Assembly: GCA_964194845.1 (NCBI GenBank)
Contig: CAXMNX010000014.1
Coordinates: forward strand, 11,498 to 75,497
Length of the DNA: 64,000 nt
Source: CAXMNX01 sp964194845
GTDB lineage: Bacteria; Pseudomonadota; Alphaproteobacteria; Rhodobacterales; Rhodobacteraceae
Direction: 5' to 3'
Shown here: piece after piece, positions 35,901 through 45,133 of the stretch
How the letters are laid out: every line of letters starts with the position of its first letter
Numbering within the stretch: the first letter of the stretch is position 1
The notes under the pieces: model-generated
The model's input: the letters and a program-made list of their open reading frames with translations, nothing else
Database searches by the model: none
Told to the model about the DNA's origin: nothing
Translations under genes and position numbers: made by a program

Positions 35901-36973
35901 GCGGCGCGAAAATGCTTCGAAAGCTTAAGTCCCTGACCCTGATAATTCGACGCGATACCCCGGCCATAAAGCGCATCCGGCACCGCCGCCATTTTCTCGT
36001 AGACTAGCCGCCCGACAATCTGACCGTGTTCCAACACGAACGGCGCTTCGTGGCACCGCACCTCCAGCACACCGCGTGATCCAGCCCCGCCAGCCTCGGC
36101 CCATCCGAATCCCGGATCAAAAAACCCGGCATAATGCACGCGAAATTCTCCGACCATGGCCAAGTATGGCGCCATTTCAGCCGCGTGGTCCGGCGGGATC
36201 GTCACCGCCTCGCGGCTGACGAGGATATAAAACGCACCGGGGTCGAGGACGATCCGACCACTGTCGCTGTGAACGTCTTCCCAATATTTCGATGAGTCAT
36301 AATGACTTATTTTATCCAAATCAATCAAGCCGGTATGCGGTTTTGCGCGATATCCAACCAACGTCCCCGAAGCTGGGCGAAGGTCAACTGAAAACCCCAG
36401 CCCTTCCGAGATAACCGCCTGACCCGAAACAAGGCCCACCTCGTCGTGCAGGGCCTTCAGCGCCTGATCTTCAAGAACCGTCTGCCCGCGGCGAAATCGA
36501 ACCTGGTTCAAACGCATCCCCGGTCGCACCAGCACCGAAAACGAGCGCGGACAGATCTCGGCATAAAGCGGGCCGGAATAACCCTTTGGAATGCGATCAA
36601 ACTCTGTCCCGCCGTCTATGATCGTGCGGGTCAAAAGGTCCAACCGCCCGGTCGAGCTTTTGGCGTTGGCGACGGCGTTTACATCCTCGGGCAACGCCAG
36701 CCGCTCCATCAGCGGCACCACATAGACACAGCCCTTTTCCAGCACCGCCCCGTCGCTCAGGTCGATCCGGTGCATTTCAAAATCGGCCAGACGATCAGTA
36801 ACCGTGCTGCCACCAGCGGCAAGAAACGACGCGCGCACCCGATAGGCGACGGTCCCCAACCGAAGGTCAAGCGAGGCGGGTTGCAATTGCTCGGGGATAA
36901 TGACCGGATCCGCAGTAATCTGCCCGGTCTCGATCATCGCTTTTAGCGCGCTGTCGGGAAGAACGCCGGTCAT
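35897..36973 (-). CDS. dcd: dCTP deaminase, double-length alphaproteobacterial form
   Basis: Cytosolic enzyme converting dCTP to dUTP for thymidylate synthesis. At 358 residues it is about twice the E. coli protein, the N- and C-terminal halves both having the dUTPase-like beta fold. The first half carries PASLDLRLG, a signature loop NAKSSTGRLDLLTRTIIDGG and GYSGPLYAEICPRSF. The second half has a similar core near YLAMVGEFRVHYAGFFDPGFGW. This long form is the usual one in the class. Its stop codon lies in the edge of repeat A. tRNA-Pro is just upstream. Confidence 0.9.
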   Translation of the reverse strand: MTGVLPDSALKAMIETGQITADPVIIPEQLQPASLDLRLGTVAYRVRASFLAAGGSTVTDRLADFEMHRIDLSDGAVLEKGCVYVVPLMERLALPEDVNAVANAKSSTGRLDLLTRTIIDGGTEFDRIPKGYSGPLYAEICPRSFSVLVRPGMRLNQVRFRRGQTVLEDQALKALHDEVGLVSGQAVISEGLGFSVDLRPASGTLVGYRAKPHTGLIDLDKISHYDSSKYWEDVHSDSGRIVLDPGAFYILVSREAVTIPPDHAAEMAPYLAMVGEFRVHYAGFFDPGFGWAEAGGAGSRGVLEVRCHEAPFVLEHGQIVGRLVYEKMAAVPDALYGRGIASNYQGQGLKLSKHFRAA

Positions 36974-36998
36974 CTGTCCCCCACGATATTGATCTGAT

Positions 36999-37076
36999 TG
37001 GTCGGGCTAGCAGGATTTGAACCTGCGACCTTCCGTCCCCCAGACGGACGCGCTAACCAGGCTGCGCCATAGCCCG
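36999..37076 (-). tRNA. tRNA-Pro (anticodon GGG)
   Basis: On the minus strand the acceptor arms CGGGCTA and TAGCCCG pair perfectly, the T-loop is GTTCAAATC, and the anticodon loop CTGGGGG between stems TCCGT and ACGGA gives GGG. The discriminator A and the CCA end are encoded. The 78-base length suits a proline tRNA with a one-base longer D-loop. Confidence 0.93.
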
Positions 37077-37167
37077 ACGGGCCGGGTTCTGACCGAATTT
37101 CCATGCGGGGGCAAGTGCGGAAGTGAGGCTTCGGTCGGTCACGAATACTATCAACCGTCCGCATAGC

Positions 37168-37872
37168 TCAGTGAAGCCGCTCCCGAAGTGAAAGAAGCCG
37201 CGCTTTCGCATCGGTAAGTGTCGAACGATGCTTTGCAAGTTCTGTTGATCGCACACCGGCCAGTCGCGCCGCAATTCCGGGCTGGCTTGGATATCCCGGT
37301 GCATCGTCCTCGACATCCTCGGACGGAACATCAGGTGTATCGGGAATTGTCGTGCTCGGCCTTTCCTCGCCATCTGCTGCCACAGATGCGTCATCGGTGG
37401 CTTCCTGCCCGGGTTCGGGAAATATATCCGGTTGATCATCGTCGCTGTCTTCGCCAGCCGCCGCGTCGCTGGCGTCATCGTCGACGGTGCGTGCCGCAGG
37501 TGCCGCGACGTGCGTCCCTCGTGCTGCCGATGCCGGTGCCGCCGCGTCCGCCAGGCTTGCCTCGTGTTCGATCACGTCTGCATCGTCGATCTCGCTATCC
37601 AGCGCCTTCGAGAATGAAGAAACGTGCTTAATGCCTTGCTCACGCAAGACTTTCTGCACAGCGCGAATGGTCATCCCTTGGTCGTGCAAAAGCGATTTGA
37701 CACCACCGATCAGCCGCATATCGGCGGGGCGGTAATATCTGCGCCCGCCTGCGCGCTTTACGGGTTTGATCTGGCTGAAGCGGCTTTCCCAAAACCGCAG
37801 AACATGGGTCGGGATATCAAGCCACTCGGCCACTTCCGAGATTGTGCGGAAGGCGTCGGGCGATTTTTCCAT
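37168..37872 (-). CDS. MerR-family regulator downstream of ihfA
   Basis: 234-residue protein with an N-terminal MerR-type winged helix (FRTISEVAEWLDIPTHVLRFWE then RRYYRPADMRLIGGVKSLLHD). A long Asp/Ala-rich, low-complexity central region (about 105-190) follows, and a short helical C-terminus (STLTDAKARLLSLRERL). No ligand-binding cysteines are seen, unlike metal-sensing MerR proteins. It lies 11 bases after ihfA on the same strand; this pair is conserved in alphaproteobacteria. Regulatory targets are not known to me. Confidence 0.85.
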   Translation of the reverse strand: MEKSPDAFRTISEVAEWLDIPTHVLRFWESRFSQIKPVKRAGGRRYYRPADMRLIGGVKSLLHDQGMTIRAVQKVLREQGIKHVSSFSKALDSEIDDADVIEHEASLADAAAPASAARGTHVAAPAARTVDDDASDAAAGEDSDDDQPDIFPEPGQEATDDASVAADGEERPSTTIPDTPDVPSEDVEDDAPGYPSQPGIAARLAGVRSTELAKHRSTLTDAKARLLSLRERLH

Positions 37873-37883
37873 CGGATTTGGTT

Positions 37884-38186
37884 TTACCGTTTGTTGCCAG
37901 CGGCCACGCGGTCCTTCATCAGATGCGAGGGCCGAAATGTCAAAACGCGACGCGGAAGGATCGGGACTTCTTCGCCGGTCTTCGGGTTGCGACCAACGCG
38001 AGCAGCCTTGTCACGGACAGAAAAAGTTCCAAACGACGAAATTTTCACCTGCTGGCCGGAAACAAGCGCATCCGACATATGTTGCAGCACGCTTTCAACC
38101 AGTTGCGCGGATTCGTTGCGGCTCAATCCGACCTCGCGAAATACCGATTCGCTCAGGTCCATGCGGGTCAGTGTCTTTTCGCTCAT
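37884..38186 (-). CDS. ihfA: Integration host factor subunit alpha
   Basis: Sequence-specific DNA-bending protein that works with IhfB. 100 residues, MSEKTLTRMDLSESVF at the start, the dimer core KISSFGTFSVRDKAARVGRNPKTGEEVPI with the Pro-tipped DNA-binding arm, and a basic C-terminal RPSHLMKDRV. The arm motif RVGRNPKTGEE and the alpha-type N-terminus identify it as IHF-alpha rather than HU. It is downstream of fabH with an 89-base gap. Confidence 0.95.
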   Translation of the reverse strand: MSEKTLTRMDLSESVFREVGLSRNESAQLVESVLQHMSDALVSGQQVKISSFGTFSVRDKAARVGRNPKTGEEVPILPRRVLTFRPSHLMKDRVAAGNKR

Positions 38187-38275
38187 GCTCTCCCCCTATT
38201 CATAATTTCGGAAAGCATGGTCGTGTTGATTTTCCGAGTCAATAACAAGCCCTTAAGAAAAGAGGTTAAAGGCGG

Positions 38276-39247
38276 TTACCAGCGCAAAACAACCGACCCC
38301 CAGGCCAGTCCGCCGCCAATTGCCTCGGTTACCAGCAGATCTCCGGGCTTAATCTGCCCGCGCGCGACCCCGACCGACAGCGCCAGGGGAATCGATGCCG
38401 CCGATGTGTTGCCGTGGTCCTGAACGGTCACAACAACGCGGTCCATGCCAACACCCACCTTTTGCGAAGTGGCCTTGATGATCCTCAGGTTCGCTTGATG
38501 CGGAACGATCCAGTCAACGTCGACCGCCGCCAGCCCCACCTTTGCCAAAGCCGTCTCTGCCGTCGACGCCAGCTTTTCGACAGCGTGGCGAAAAACTTCC
38601 TTACCTTGCATTCGAAGCTGCCCGGTTGTCTGGGTGGAAACACCGCCATCGACGAATAGAATGTCCCGATAGCGACCATCAGAATTCAGGTCAGTCGCCA
38701 AAACGCCCCGGTCGGCGTTTGTGCCGTCGCCGGACGCCGCCTCGAGCACCAGCGCCCCGGCACCATCACCAAACAGAACGCAAGTACCGCGATCGTCCCA
38801 GTCCAGGATGCGGCTGAACGTCTCGGCGCCGATCACCATCACGCGCGTGGCCTGACCGGAAACGATCAGCGCATTCGCATTTGCCAGCGCAAATACAAAC
38901 CCGGCACAAACTGCCTGAACATCAAATGCAAACCCCCTGGTCATTCCAAGGCGGCACTGGACCATAGTGGCGGCGGACGGAAAGGTCAGATCGGCGGTCG
39001 AGGTCGCAACGATTATCGCGTCTATGTCATCGGCAGAAAGCCCGGCCGCCGATAGTGCATTTTCCGCAGCATTCGCGGCCATATCCGACGTTGTTTCGCC
39101 TTCCGCCGCAAAATGGCGCCGTTCAATCCCCGATCTTGATCGTATCCAATCGTCCGAGGTGTCGATTTTGTCTTCGAACCAGCTGTTAGGGACCACGCGG
39201 TCCGGCAGATAGTGCCCGACGCCTCGCACCTGGGCACGTGTTGTCAT
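38276..39247 (-). CDS. fabH: Beta-ketoacyl-ACP synthase III
   Basis: Enzyme starting fatty-acid synthesis by condensing acetyl-CoA with malonyl-ACP. In 323 residues the catalytic triad is visible: Cys in DVQAVCAGFVFAL, His in IVPHQANLRI and Asn in DHGNTSAASIPLAL. The N-terminus RGVGHYLPDRVVPN and C-terminus EAIGGGLAWGSVVLRW are typical. Its start overlaps plsX by 4 bases (ATGA), so the two are coupled. Full length. Confidence 0.96.
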   Translation of the reverse strand: MTTRAQVRGVGHYLPDRVVPNSWFEDKIDTSDDWIRSRSGIERRHFAAEGETTSDMAANAAENALSAAGLSADDIDAIIVATSTADLTFPSAATMVQCRLGMTRGFAFDVQAVCAGFVFALANANALIVSGQATRVMVIGAETFSRILDWDDRGTCVLFGDGAGALVLEAASGDGTNADRGVLATDLNSDGRYRDILFVDGGVSTQTTGQLRMQGKEVFRHAVEKLASTAETALAKVGLAAVDVDWIVPHQANLRIIKATSQKVGVGMDRVVVTVQDHGNTSAASIPLALSVGVARGQIKPGDLLVTEAIGGGLAWGSVVLRW

Positions 39248-40350
39248 CCGATCTGCTCGTTTTCTTGTTCTGAACCGCCGTCGTCCTGCCGTGGCACCGG
39301 TGCGGCCGCGACCCGCGCGGCAAGCCTCTCGGTGAACCCGCCTTCGGCCAGACGAAACGCAAGTTTGATGGCGGATGCAACGCCGGTTGCATCGGCTGAT
39401 CCGTGCGATTTCACCACCGTGCCGTTCAATCCAAGAAAGACGCCGCCGTTCACTCTGCGCGGATCAATCCGCATGGAAAGACGCTTCAAAGACGTCAACG
39501 CAATCAACGCCGCAATCCGGCTCAGCGGCGTGGCGCGGAACGCTTGGCTCAGAAATTCCCGGATCAGTGAGGCCGTGCCTTCACCCGTCTTCAGCGCCAC
39601 ATTCCCAGTGAAACCATCGGTGACAATCACGTCCACCCGGCTTGAGGGGATATCGCTGCCTTCGACAAAGCCAATAAAGTCCAGCTCGGCCAGCGGGGCG
39701 GCCTTTGTGATCAGATCGAAGGCCTCTCTGATCTCGCTCCGGCCCTTGTGCTCTTCGGTGCCGACATTCAGAAGCCCGATCCGGGGCCGCTCGATCCCCA
39801 GACCGTTCCGTGCGTAAGAGCCGCCCATCAAGGCGTATTGCAGCAGGTCTTTTTCATCGGCGCGAATGTCGGCGCCGACATCCAGCATCACATTGAAGCC
39901 GCCGGCGTTTCGCGACGGCCAAAGAATTGCTATTGCGGGCCGGTCGACGCCGGGCAGTTTGCGCAGCAGCAGCATCGATACTGCCATCAAAGCGCCGGTG
40001 TTCCCGCACGAGATCACCGCCCCGGCCTCACCGCGCTTCACCGCCTCGACGGCGGACCACATCGACGTGCCTTTTCCGTTCCGCATCACGTAGCTGGGCT
40101 TGGCGTCCATCGTGACGACCTCGGCCACGTCGCGCACCTCGCAGCGGTCGCCCAGTCCGCTACGTTCGGTCAAAGGCGTCAGCGTGGTCGCTGGCCCATG
40201 CACAAGAAATCCGACGTTCGGGTTCTTCTCTGCACTATGCGTGATGCCAGCGATAACGGCCTTTGGCCCCAGATCGCCGCCCATTGCGTCAACAGAGATG
40301 ATTATGCGCTGGCCGCCGGTGTCGCTGGTCTGCTCGGTCGTTGCCGTCAT
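39244..40350 (-). CDS. plsX: Phosphate acyltransferase PlsX
   Basis: Converts acyl-ACP to acyl-phosphate for phospholipid synthesis. 368 residues with the family blocks IISVDAMGGDLGPKAVIAGI, AVISCGNTGALMAVS, LLNVGTEEHKG and IVTDGFTGNVALKT. A C-terminal Gly/Asp-Gln-rich extension (about 345-368) is variable. It is in the conserved run with rpmF before it and fabH after it, placing phospholipid and fatty-acid initiation in one operon with a ribosomal protein. Confidence 0.95.
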   Translation of the reverse strand: MTATTEQTSDTGGQRIIISVDAMGGDLGPKAVIAGITHSAEKNPNVGFLVHGPATTLTPLTERSGLGDRCEVRDVAEVVTMDAKPSYVMRNGKGTSMWSAVEAVKRGEAGAVISCGNTGALMAVSMLLLRKLPGVDRPAIAILWPSRNAGGFNVMLDVGADIRADEKDLLQYALMGGSYARNGLGIERPRIGLLNVGTEEHKGRSEIREAFDLITKAAPLAELDFIGFVEGSDIPSSRVDVIVTDGFTGNVALKTGEGTASLIREFLSQAFRATPLSRIAALIALTSLKRLSMRIDPRRVNGGVFLGLNGTVVKSHGSADATGVASAIKLAFRLAEGGFTERLAARVAAAPVPRQDDGGSEQENEQIG

Positions 40351-40376
40351 TACCGGGCCGGGGCGCGCGCGGGCGC

Positions 40377-40583
40377 TCAGGCCGCGTCGTCGTCTAGGTC
40401 GATCTCGCCAACCTGGGCGACCACTTCACGGGCGGCGTAGTGACCGCAGGCCCCGCAAACATGGTGCGGACGCTTCAACTCTCCGCAATTCGGACATTCT
40501 GCCGGATTTGCAGCGACTAAAGCATCGTGCGCGCGGCGCATGTTGCGGCGCGACTTGGTAATCTTATTCTGGGGGACTGCCAT
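40377..40583 (-). CDS. rpmF: 50S ribosomal protein L32
   Basis: 68 residues beginning MAVPQNKITKSRRNMRRAHD, the usual L32 start. A zinc-ribbon is seen as CPNC and CGAC on either side of GELKRPHHV, so this is a cysteine-containing (C+) form. An acidic tail (GEIDLDDDAA) follows. Lies between the DUF177 gene and plsX, as in most proteobacteria. Confidence 0.95.
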   Translation of the reverse strand: MAVPQNKITKSRRNMRRAHDALVAANPAECPNCGELKRPHHVCGACGHYAAREVVAQVGEIDLDDDAA

Positions 40584-40734
40584 GTCACATCCTAAATATC
40601 ATGCGGGGCGCGCGTGCTGCCCCTGTTAGCGGTGGGTCGCCGCGGTCATACGCTTTGCCGTAGCCCGTGTCCAACCCAATCATCCGAACGAGGCCGGGAA
40701 CATACCCGGATTCCCTTCAAACGCAAGCGCGATT

Positions 40735-41289
40735 TCAGCCACCGTTTGACCCGCTGTCCGAACCGCCATCGCTCAGGCGATCCTTTAAGGATTTTAACGA
40801 AGAAAATGGCTTTGCATCTTCATTGGACATCGGCTCGGTTCCCGGTGCTGCGACACGCAATTCAACAGGATCAACACCCTCGGCGCGCGGCCATGCAGGC
40901 AGCGCCAGTGCAAGCGCTTCTTCCATCACCTGAAGCAAATCGACCGCATCGGGCATTGGCTCGACCGTATCGTCGTCGGGCATCTCGATCTCTTCACCCT
41001 CCGGCAACGGTGCGGTCGCTGCCAGATAGCGTCGGATCACCGGCTCGTCGATACGTGTCGTGACCGGTTCAAATGTCACCACGCATGGCTGCGTCACCGT
41101 CGCGCCCAGCGTGCCATTCAGGCGCCAGTCCCTGTCGCCATCGGGTGATAACGACCCGGCAAAGCGCAGTTTCTTAAGCGCCAGCAGACCAAGCGTCTCG
41201 GTCAGGGCCGCTCGCGCGTTGCTGTCCGGCCGCAGATCAAAGTCGGTCGTTCTTGCCAAATCGGCCAACCGCAGTCGCGTTTCTGCCAT
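40735..41289 (-). CDS. DUF177 (YceD-type) protein
   Basis: 184-residue cytosolic protein of the DUF177 family, usually upstream of rpmF and linked to 23S rRNA biogenesis in some bacteria and plants. Signature blocks are LRFAGSLSPDGDRDWRLNG, LGATVTQPCVVTFEPVTTRI and ALALPAWPRAEGVDPVELR. Acidic clusters lie in the middle (EGEEIEMPDDDTVEPMPD). Neighbourhood agrees with the family. There is a 150-base gap before rpmF. It is divergent from bamE. Confidence 0.9.
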   Translation of the reverse strand: MAETRLRLADLARTTDFDLRPDSNARAALTETLGLLALKKLRFAGSLSPDGDRDWRLNGTLGATVTQPCVVTFEPVTTRIDEPVIRRYLAATAPLPEGEEIEMPDDDTVEPMPDAVDLLQVMEEALALALPAWPRAEGVDPVELRVAAPGTEPMSNEDAKPFSSLKSLKDRLSDGGSDSGSNGG

Positions 41290-41369
41290 CGGCTCACTCC
41301 TTGATCCGGTGAAATTCTGTCGCTATGCCGACTAGGCGGCGATGCGCCGCTTGGCAAGAGGTGGGCACG

Positions 41370-41837
41370 TTGAGCGAATTTGGGCGCGCGATCAGGCGAG
41401 CGGCACTGGTATTGGCAGTTTTAAGCGTTGCGCCAGCGTGCGCGCGCCTAAGCGACAGCCACGGCTATATCCCCGAGCAGACAGCACTTGATGACATCGT
41501 CGTCGGCCAGGACACCGTTGCGACCGCGTCGCTCATCCTCGGCCGCCCAAGCACCAGCGGCATCGTCGATGAACGCGGTTGGTACTATGTCCGGTCCGAC
41601 TACGAGCGATTTCTCTGGCGCGCGCCCGAGGAGGTGAACCGCCAGGTTGTCGCGGTGACTTTCGACGAAGCTGGCGTGATTGAAAATGTTGAGCGGTTTG
41701 GGCTCGAGGAAGGTCAGGTCGTCGTTCTGTCGCGGCGCGTGACGACATCCAACACCCAGGGCGTGAGCTTCCTGCGACAGCTTTTCTCGAACCTCGGCAA
41801 TTTCGACGCCGGGCAGTTGTTTGGCCAGGGCGGTTAA
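41370..41837 (+). CDS. bamE: Outer-membrane assembly lipoprotein BamE
   Basis: Small lipoprotein of the BAM complex. From a TTG at 41370 (AGAGG site 8 bases before) there are 155 residues: a signal peptide ending SVAPAC with the likely lipidated Cys, then a SmpA/OmlA domain with IVVGQDTVATASLILGRPS, WYYVRSDYERFLW, and VAVTFDEAGVIENVERFG. The open frame reaches an ATG at 41325, which would give an over-long n-region; I prefer the TTG but am unsure. Divergent from the DUF177 gene. The tail is Gly/Gln-rich. Confidence 0.82.
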   Translation: MSEFGRAIRRAALVLAVLSVAPACARLSDSHGYIPEQTALDDIVVGQDTVATASLILGRPSTSGIVDERGWYYVRSDYERFLWRAPEEVNRQVVAVTFDEAGVIENVERFGLEEGQVVVLSRRVTTSNTQGVSFLRQLFSNLGNFDAGQLFGQGG

Positions 41838-42018
41838 CGAACGATCCGCTCCGGTCAGCGCAACAGACATTATTAGGGCGACCGTCAAGAACGGCCGCCC
41901 GTGCCTCCGGCGGGAGTGTTTGAGCCAGGAAGAAGGCACAATTTAAGCCAATTTGTCTTTCATCTTTTCAAAAATACGCATGGCCAACCCCGCGAGTCAG
42001 TCCAAGGCGCATACCTGA

Positions 42019-42420
42019 TCAGCCGTCGTCGTCCGCAGCTTCAAACGCCAGCGAAACGCCATTGATGCAATACCGCAATCCGGTTGGCTGCGGGCCATCG
42101 GGAAACACATGGCCCAAATGCCCGTCGCAGCGATTGCAATGCACTTCAGTCCGCCGCATGAAAAGGCTCCGGTCATCGGTTTCGCCGACCATTTCCCCCT
42201 CCATTGGCTGATAAAACGACGGCCAGCCAGTGCCGCTATCGAACTTATGCGCCTGATCGAACAAAGGCGCACCGCAGCCTTTACAGCTAAACTTGCCCGG
42301 ATCCTTGGGAAAATCGTCGTTGGTAAACGCGCGTTCTGTCCCGTGTTTGCGCAGAACCTTATATTCAAGATCATCAAGTTCGGCGCGCCAGTCCTGGTCT
42401 GATTTGACGATTTTTTCCAT
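42019..42420 (-). CDS. msrB: Peptide-methionine (R)-S-oxide reductase
   Basis: Repairs oxidised methionine. 133 residues from ATG 42420, preceded by GAGGGGAAAG; the 27-codon upstream extension is rejected. Zinc-binding CxxC pairs CKGC and CNRC are present, with the conserved GTGWPSF and HVFPDGPQPTGLRYCINGV; the catalytic Cys is in RYCINGV. Length is typical of single-domain MsrB. Divergent from olsB. Confidence 0.95.
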   Translation of the reverse strand: MEKIVKSDQDWRAELDDLEYKVLRKHGTERAFTNDDFPKDPGKFSCKGCGAPLFDQAHKFDSGTGWPSFYQPMEGEMVGETDDRSLFMRRTEVHCNRCDGHLGHVFPDGPQPTGLRYCINGVSLAFEAADDDG

Positions 42421-42524
42421 GGCTTTCCCCTCAAGTCGTGAATGTGCTGCGGATTGCGCCGCTGCCGGTCGTCGCACATATAGGGGCGGAAGCCTCTGCA
42501 ACCAACAACGGGCGGGCTCTTAGA

Positions 42525-43277
42525 ATGCAATTGCAATCCAAATCACGATATCTTGCACGTTGGGCTGAAAGTTTAACCGATCTAAAGGCCGCCCAGTCTC
42601 TTCGTTACCGCGCCTTTGTCGCGCATGCAGGTGCAGACAATCGCCCGGATGGCCGCGACAGCGACCGCTTTGATGAAATGTGCAACCATCTGCTGATCGA
42701 AGACGTGACCACAAGCCAATTGGTTGCCACTTGCCGCATCCTGTCGCTGGCGTCGGGTGCCGATATCGGGCGGAGCTATTCCGCGCAACACTACGCCCTT
42801 GATGCGTTGGAGGCATTCGATGCCCCAATGGCCGAGATGGGCCGCTTTTGTATTGAACCCGGTGTGACCGATCCCGATATTCTTCGCGTCGCCTGGGGCG
42901 CGCTGACAGCGTTTGTTGACCGGGAAGACGTGGGGATGCTCTTTGGGTGCTCTTCCTTCAAGGGGACAAAAACCTCGATTTATGCCGACGCCTTCGCCGT
43001 TCTCCGCGACCGGCATCTGGCCCCGAACCGCTGGTGGCCCAAGGTCAAAGCGCCCGACGTGTTTCGGTTTGCCCAGAAACTCCGCCGCGTGCCTGACCGG
43101 GCAAAAGCGTTCAAAACCATGCCGCCGTTGTTGCGCACATATTTGCGGATGGGTGGCTGGGTCAGCGACCATGCGGTGGTCGACCGCGATCTGAATACGC
43201 TCCATGTGTTCACCGGGCTCGAAATCAGCGCGATCCCCGCCGCGCGCGCCAAAGCGCTCCGGGCAATCGCGGGATAG
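42525..43277 (+). CDS. olsB: L-ornithine N-alpha-acyltransferase (OlsB-like)
   Basis: Acyltransferase with a GNAT-like fold that makes lyso-ornithine lipid from ornithine and acyl-ACP. From the ATG at 42525 (250 residues; the frame runs back to 42438). Family blocks: SLRYRAFVAHAG, MAEMGRFCIEP, MLFGCSSFKGTK, and PPLLRTYLRMGGWVSDHAVVD. No signal peptide; a weak ribosome site. olsA (lyso-ornithine acyltransferase), often a neighbour, is not seen. OlsB versus a related acyl-homoserine-lactone-synthase-type enzyme is judged by these blocks only. Confidence 0.78.
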   Translation: MQLQSKSRYLARWAESLTDLKAAQSLRYRAFVAHAGADNRPDGRDSDRFDEMCNHLLIEDVTTSQLVATCRILSLASGADIGRSYSAQHYALDALEAFDAPMAEMGRFCIEPGVTDPDILRVAWGALTAFVDREDVGMLFGCSSFKGTKTSIYADAFAVLRDRHLAPNRWWPKVKAPDVFRFAQKLRRVPDRAKAFKTMPPLLRTYLRMGGWVSDHAVVDRDLNTLHVFTGLEISAIPAARAKALRAIAG

Positions 43278-43327
43278 CGACAGCTTACGGCGTTGACGCC
43301 CGGTGGCCACCGGGCTAGCTCGCGCCC

Positions 43328-45133
43328 ATGGCCCGCGCACCGCTTCTGCAACTGACCGATATCTCGCTGACATTCGGCGGCGATCCGGTTTTCGACGCAC
43401 TGTCGCTGACGGTGCAACCGGGTGATCGGCTGGCGCTTGTCGGACGCAACGGATCGGGCAAGTCGACCCTGATGAAAGTTATGGCCAGTTTGCAGGAGGT
43501 CGATCACGGCGCCCGAGTGGTTTCGCCGGGGATGAGCGTCGGTTACATGGCGCAGGAACCCGAGATGCGCGGATGCGCAACGCTCGGTGATTTTGCCATT
43601 CGCGATCTGGACGCATCCGAGCTTTGGCGTGTTGAAGCCGTCGCGCAGGGCCTGAAATTTGACCTCACCACCAGTGTCGATGCCGCCTCGGGCGGCGAAC
43701 GCCGCCGCGCCGCTCTGGCCAAACTGATCGCCGAAGCGCCCGATCTCATGCTTCTTGATGAGCCGACCAATCACCTGGATATCGAGGCGACGCTCTGGCT
43801 GGAAAATCACCTGAAGTCAGCAAAATCGGCGTTCATCATCATCAGCCACGACCGCGCCTTCCTGCGGGCACTGACCCGTGGAACCCTTTGGATCGACAGG
43901 GGCCGGGTTCATCGCCAGGACAAGGGTTTTGACGCATTCGAGGCCTGGCGTGACAAGGTCTGGGAAGAAGAGGACGACGCGCGGCATAAGCTGAACCGCA
44001 AGATAAAGGCGGAAGCCCAATGGGCGGTCGAAGGGATTTCCGCCCGTCGGAAACGAAACCAGGGCCGCCTGCGCGCGCTCCATTCGATGCGGTCAGACCG
44101 CGCCGCGCAAATTCGTCGATCCGGCACTGCGGCGATGGTGCTGGATGCCGGGCTCAAATCGGGAAAGCGCGTCATCGAAGCGGTCGGTCTTGCCAAAACG
44201 CTTGATGCCAAGCCCATAGTCCACGAATTTTCGCTGCGCATCGCGCGCGGTGATCGGGTCGCATTCGTTGGCCCCAACGGCGTTGGTAAAACGACGCTCA
44301 TCGGAATGCTGACCGGGCAGATCACCCCCGACGCAGGCAACGTAACGCTCGGCACCGGCATCGAGATGGCCGTATTTGATCAACGCCGCGAAGCGCTTAA
44401 CCCGGACGCGTCGCTTTGGGAAAACTTGACCGGCGACAAGGCGATGCGGGTCTCAGGCAAAGCCGATCAGATCATGGTGCGCGGCACGCCCCGCCATGTT
44501 GTGAGCTACCTGAAAGACTTTCTCTTTGACGAAGCACAAGCGCGCCAGCCGGTTCGCGCACTCTCGGGCGGCGAAAAGGCCCGGCTGTTGCTCGCCAAAC
44601 TCATGGCAAAGCCCTCGAACCTTCTGGTCCTTGATGAGCCGACCAATGATCTGGACATCGAAACGCTCGATCTTCTGCAAGAACTGCTCGATGACTATGA
44701 TGGCACCGTCCTGCTCGTCAGCCACGACCGCGATTTTCTGGACCGGGTGGCGACAACGACGGTGGCAATGGAAGGCGGCGGGCGGAACACTGTCCATGCC
44801 GGTGGCTGGTCCGACTACGCGCCGAAAAGGCGGATCGCCGAGTCGCCGTCCGCAAAACCTGCCTCGACGCCCAGGTCGCAGCCTGAGAAAGCAAAACCGG
44901 AAACATCTGGCCTCAGCTTCACCGAAAAACACCGCTTGAACGCATTACCCGGCCTGATCGAGGCAACAGTGGCAGAGATCGCCAAACTGGAAGCGCTACT
45001 TGCAGTCCCCGATCTATTCGCGCGCGACCCGACGAAGTTTGCGAAAGCGACCGAGGCGTTGACCCAGCGTCAGCGCAAATTGTCCGCCGCCGAAAACGAA
45101 TGGTTGACGCTAGAGGACAAAGCCACCGGCTGA
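43328..45133 (+). CDS. ABC-F family ATPase (Uup-like)
   Basis: Soluble twin-ABC ATPase without membrane domains, family known for ribosome-associated roles or DNA-related roles (Uup). 601 residues: Walker A GRNGSGKSTLMKVM and GPNGVGKTTLIGML, signatures ASGGERRRAALAKL and LSGGEKARLLLAKL, Walker B LLDEPTNHLDIEAT and VLDEPTNDLDIETL. A linker of charged helices joins the two domains, and a C-terminal coiled-coil extension ends the protein, as in Uup. Its last 24 bases overlap the convergent gene at 45110. Confidence 0.92.
   Translation: MARAPLLQLTDISLTFGGDPVFDALSLTVQPGDRLALVGRNGSGKSTLMKVMASLQEVDHGARVVSPGMSVGYMAQEPEMRGCATLGDFAIRDLDASELWRVEAVAQGLKFDLTTSVDAASGGERRRAALAKLIAEAPDLMLLDEPTNHLDIEATLWLENHLKSAKSAFIIISHDRAFLRALTRGTLWIDRGRVHRQDKGFDAFEAWRDKVWEEEDDARHKLNRKIKAEAQWAVEGISARRKRNQGRLRALHSMRSDRAAQIRRSGTAAMVLDAGLKSGKRVIEAVGLAKTLDAKPIVHEFSLRIARGDRVAFVGPNGVGKTTLIGMLTGQITPDAGNVTLGTGIEMAVFDQRREALNPDASLWENLTGDKAMRVSGKADQIMVRGTPRHVVSYLKDFLFDEAQARQPVRALSGGEKARLLLAKLMAKPSNLLVLDEPTNDLDIETLDLLQELLDDYDGTVLLVSHDRDFLDRVATTTVAMEGGGRNTVHAGGWSDYAPKRRIAESPSAKPASTPRSQPEKAKPETSGLSFTEKHRLNALPGLIEATVAEIAKLEALLAVPDLFARDPTKFAKATEALTQRQRKLSAAENEWLTLEDKATG

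Noticed and set aside
41891..41935. GCCTCCGGCGGGAG motif after bamE
   Set aside because: It resembles short GC palindromes I have seen between genes in this group, but only one copy is in the window and the stem is 4 bases.
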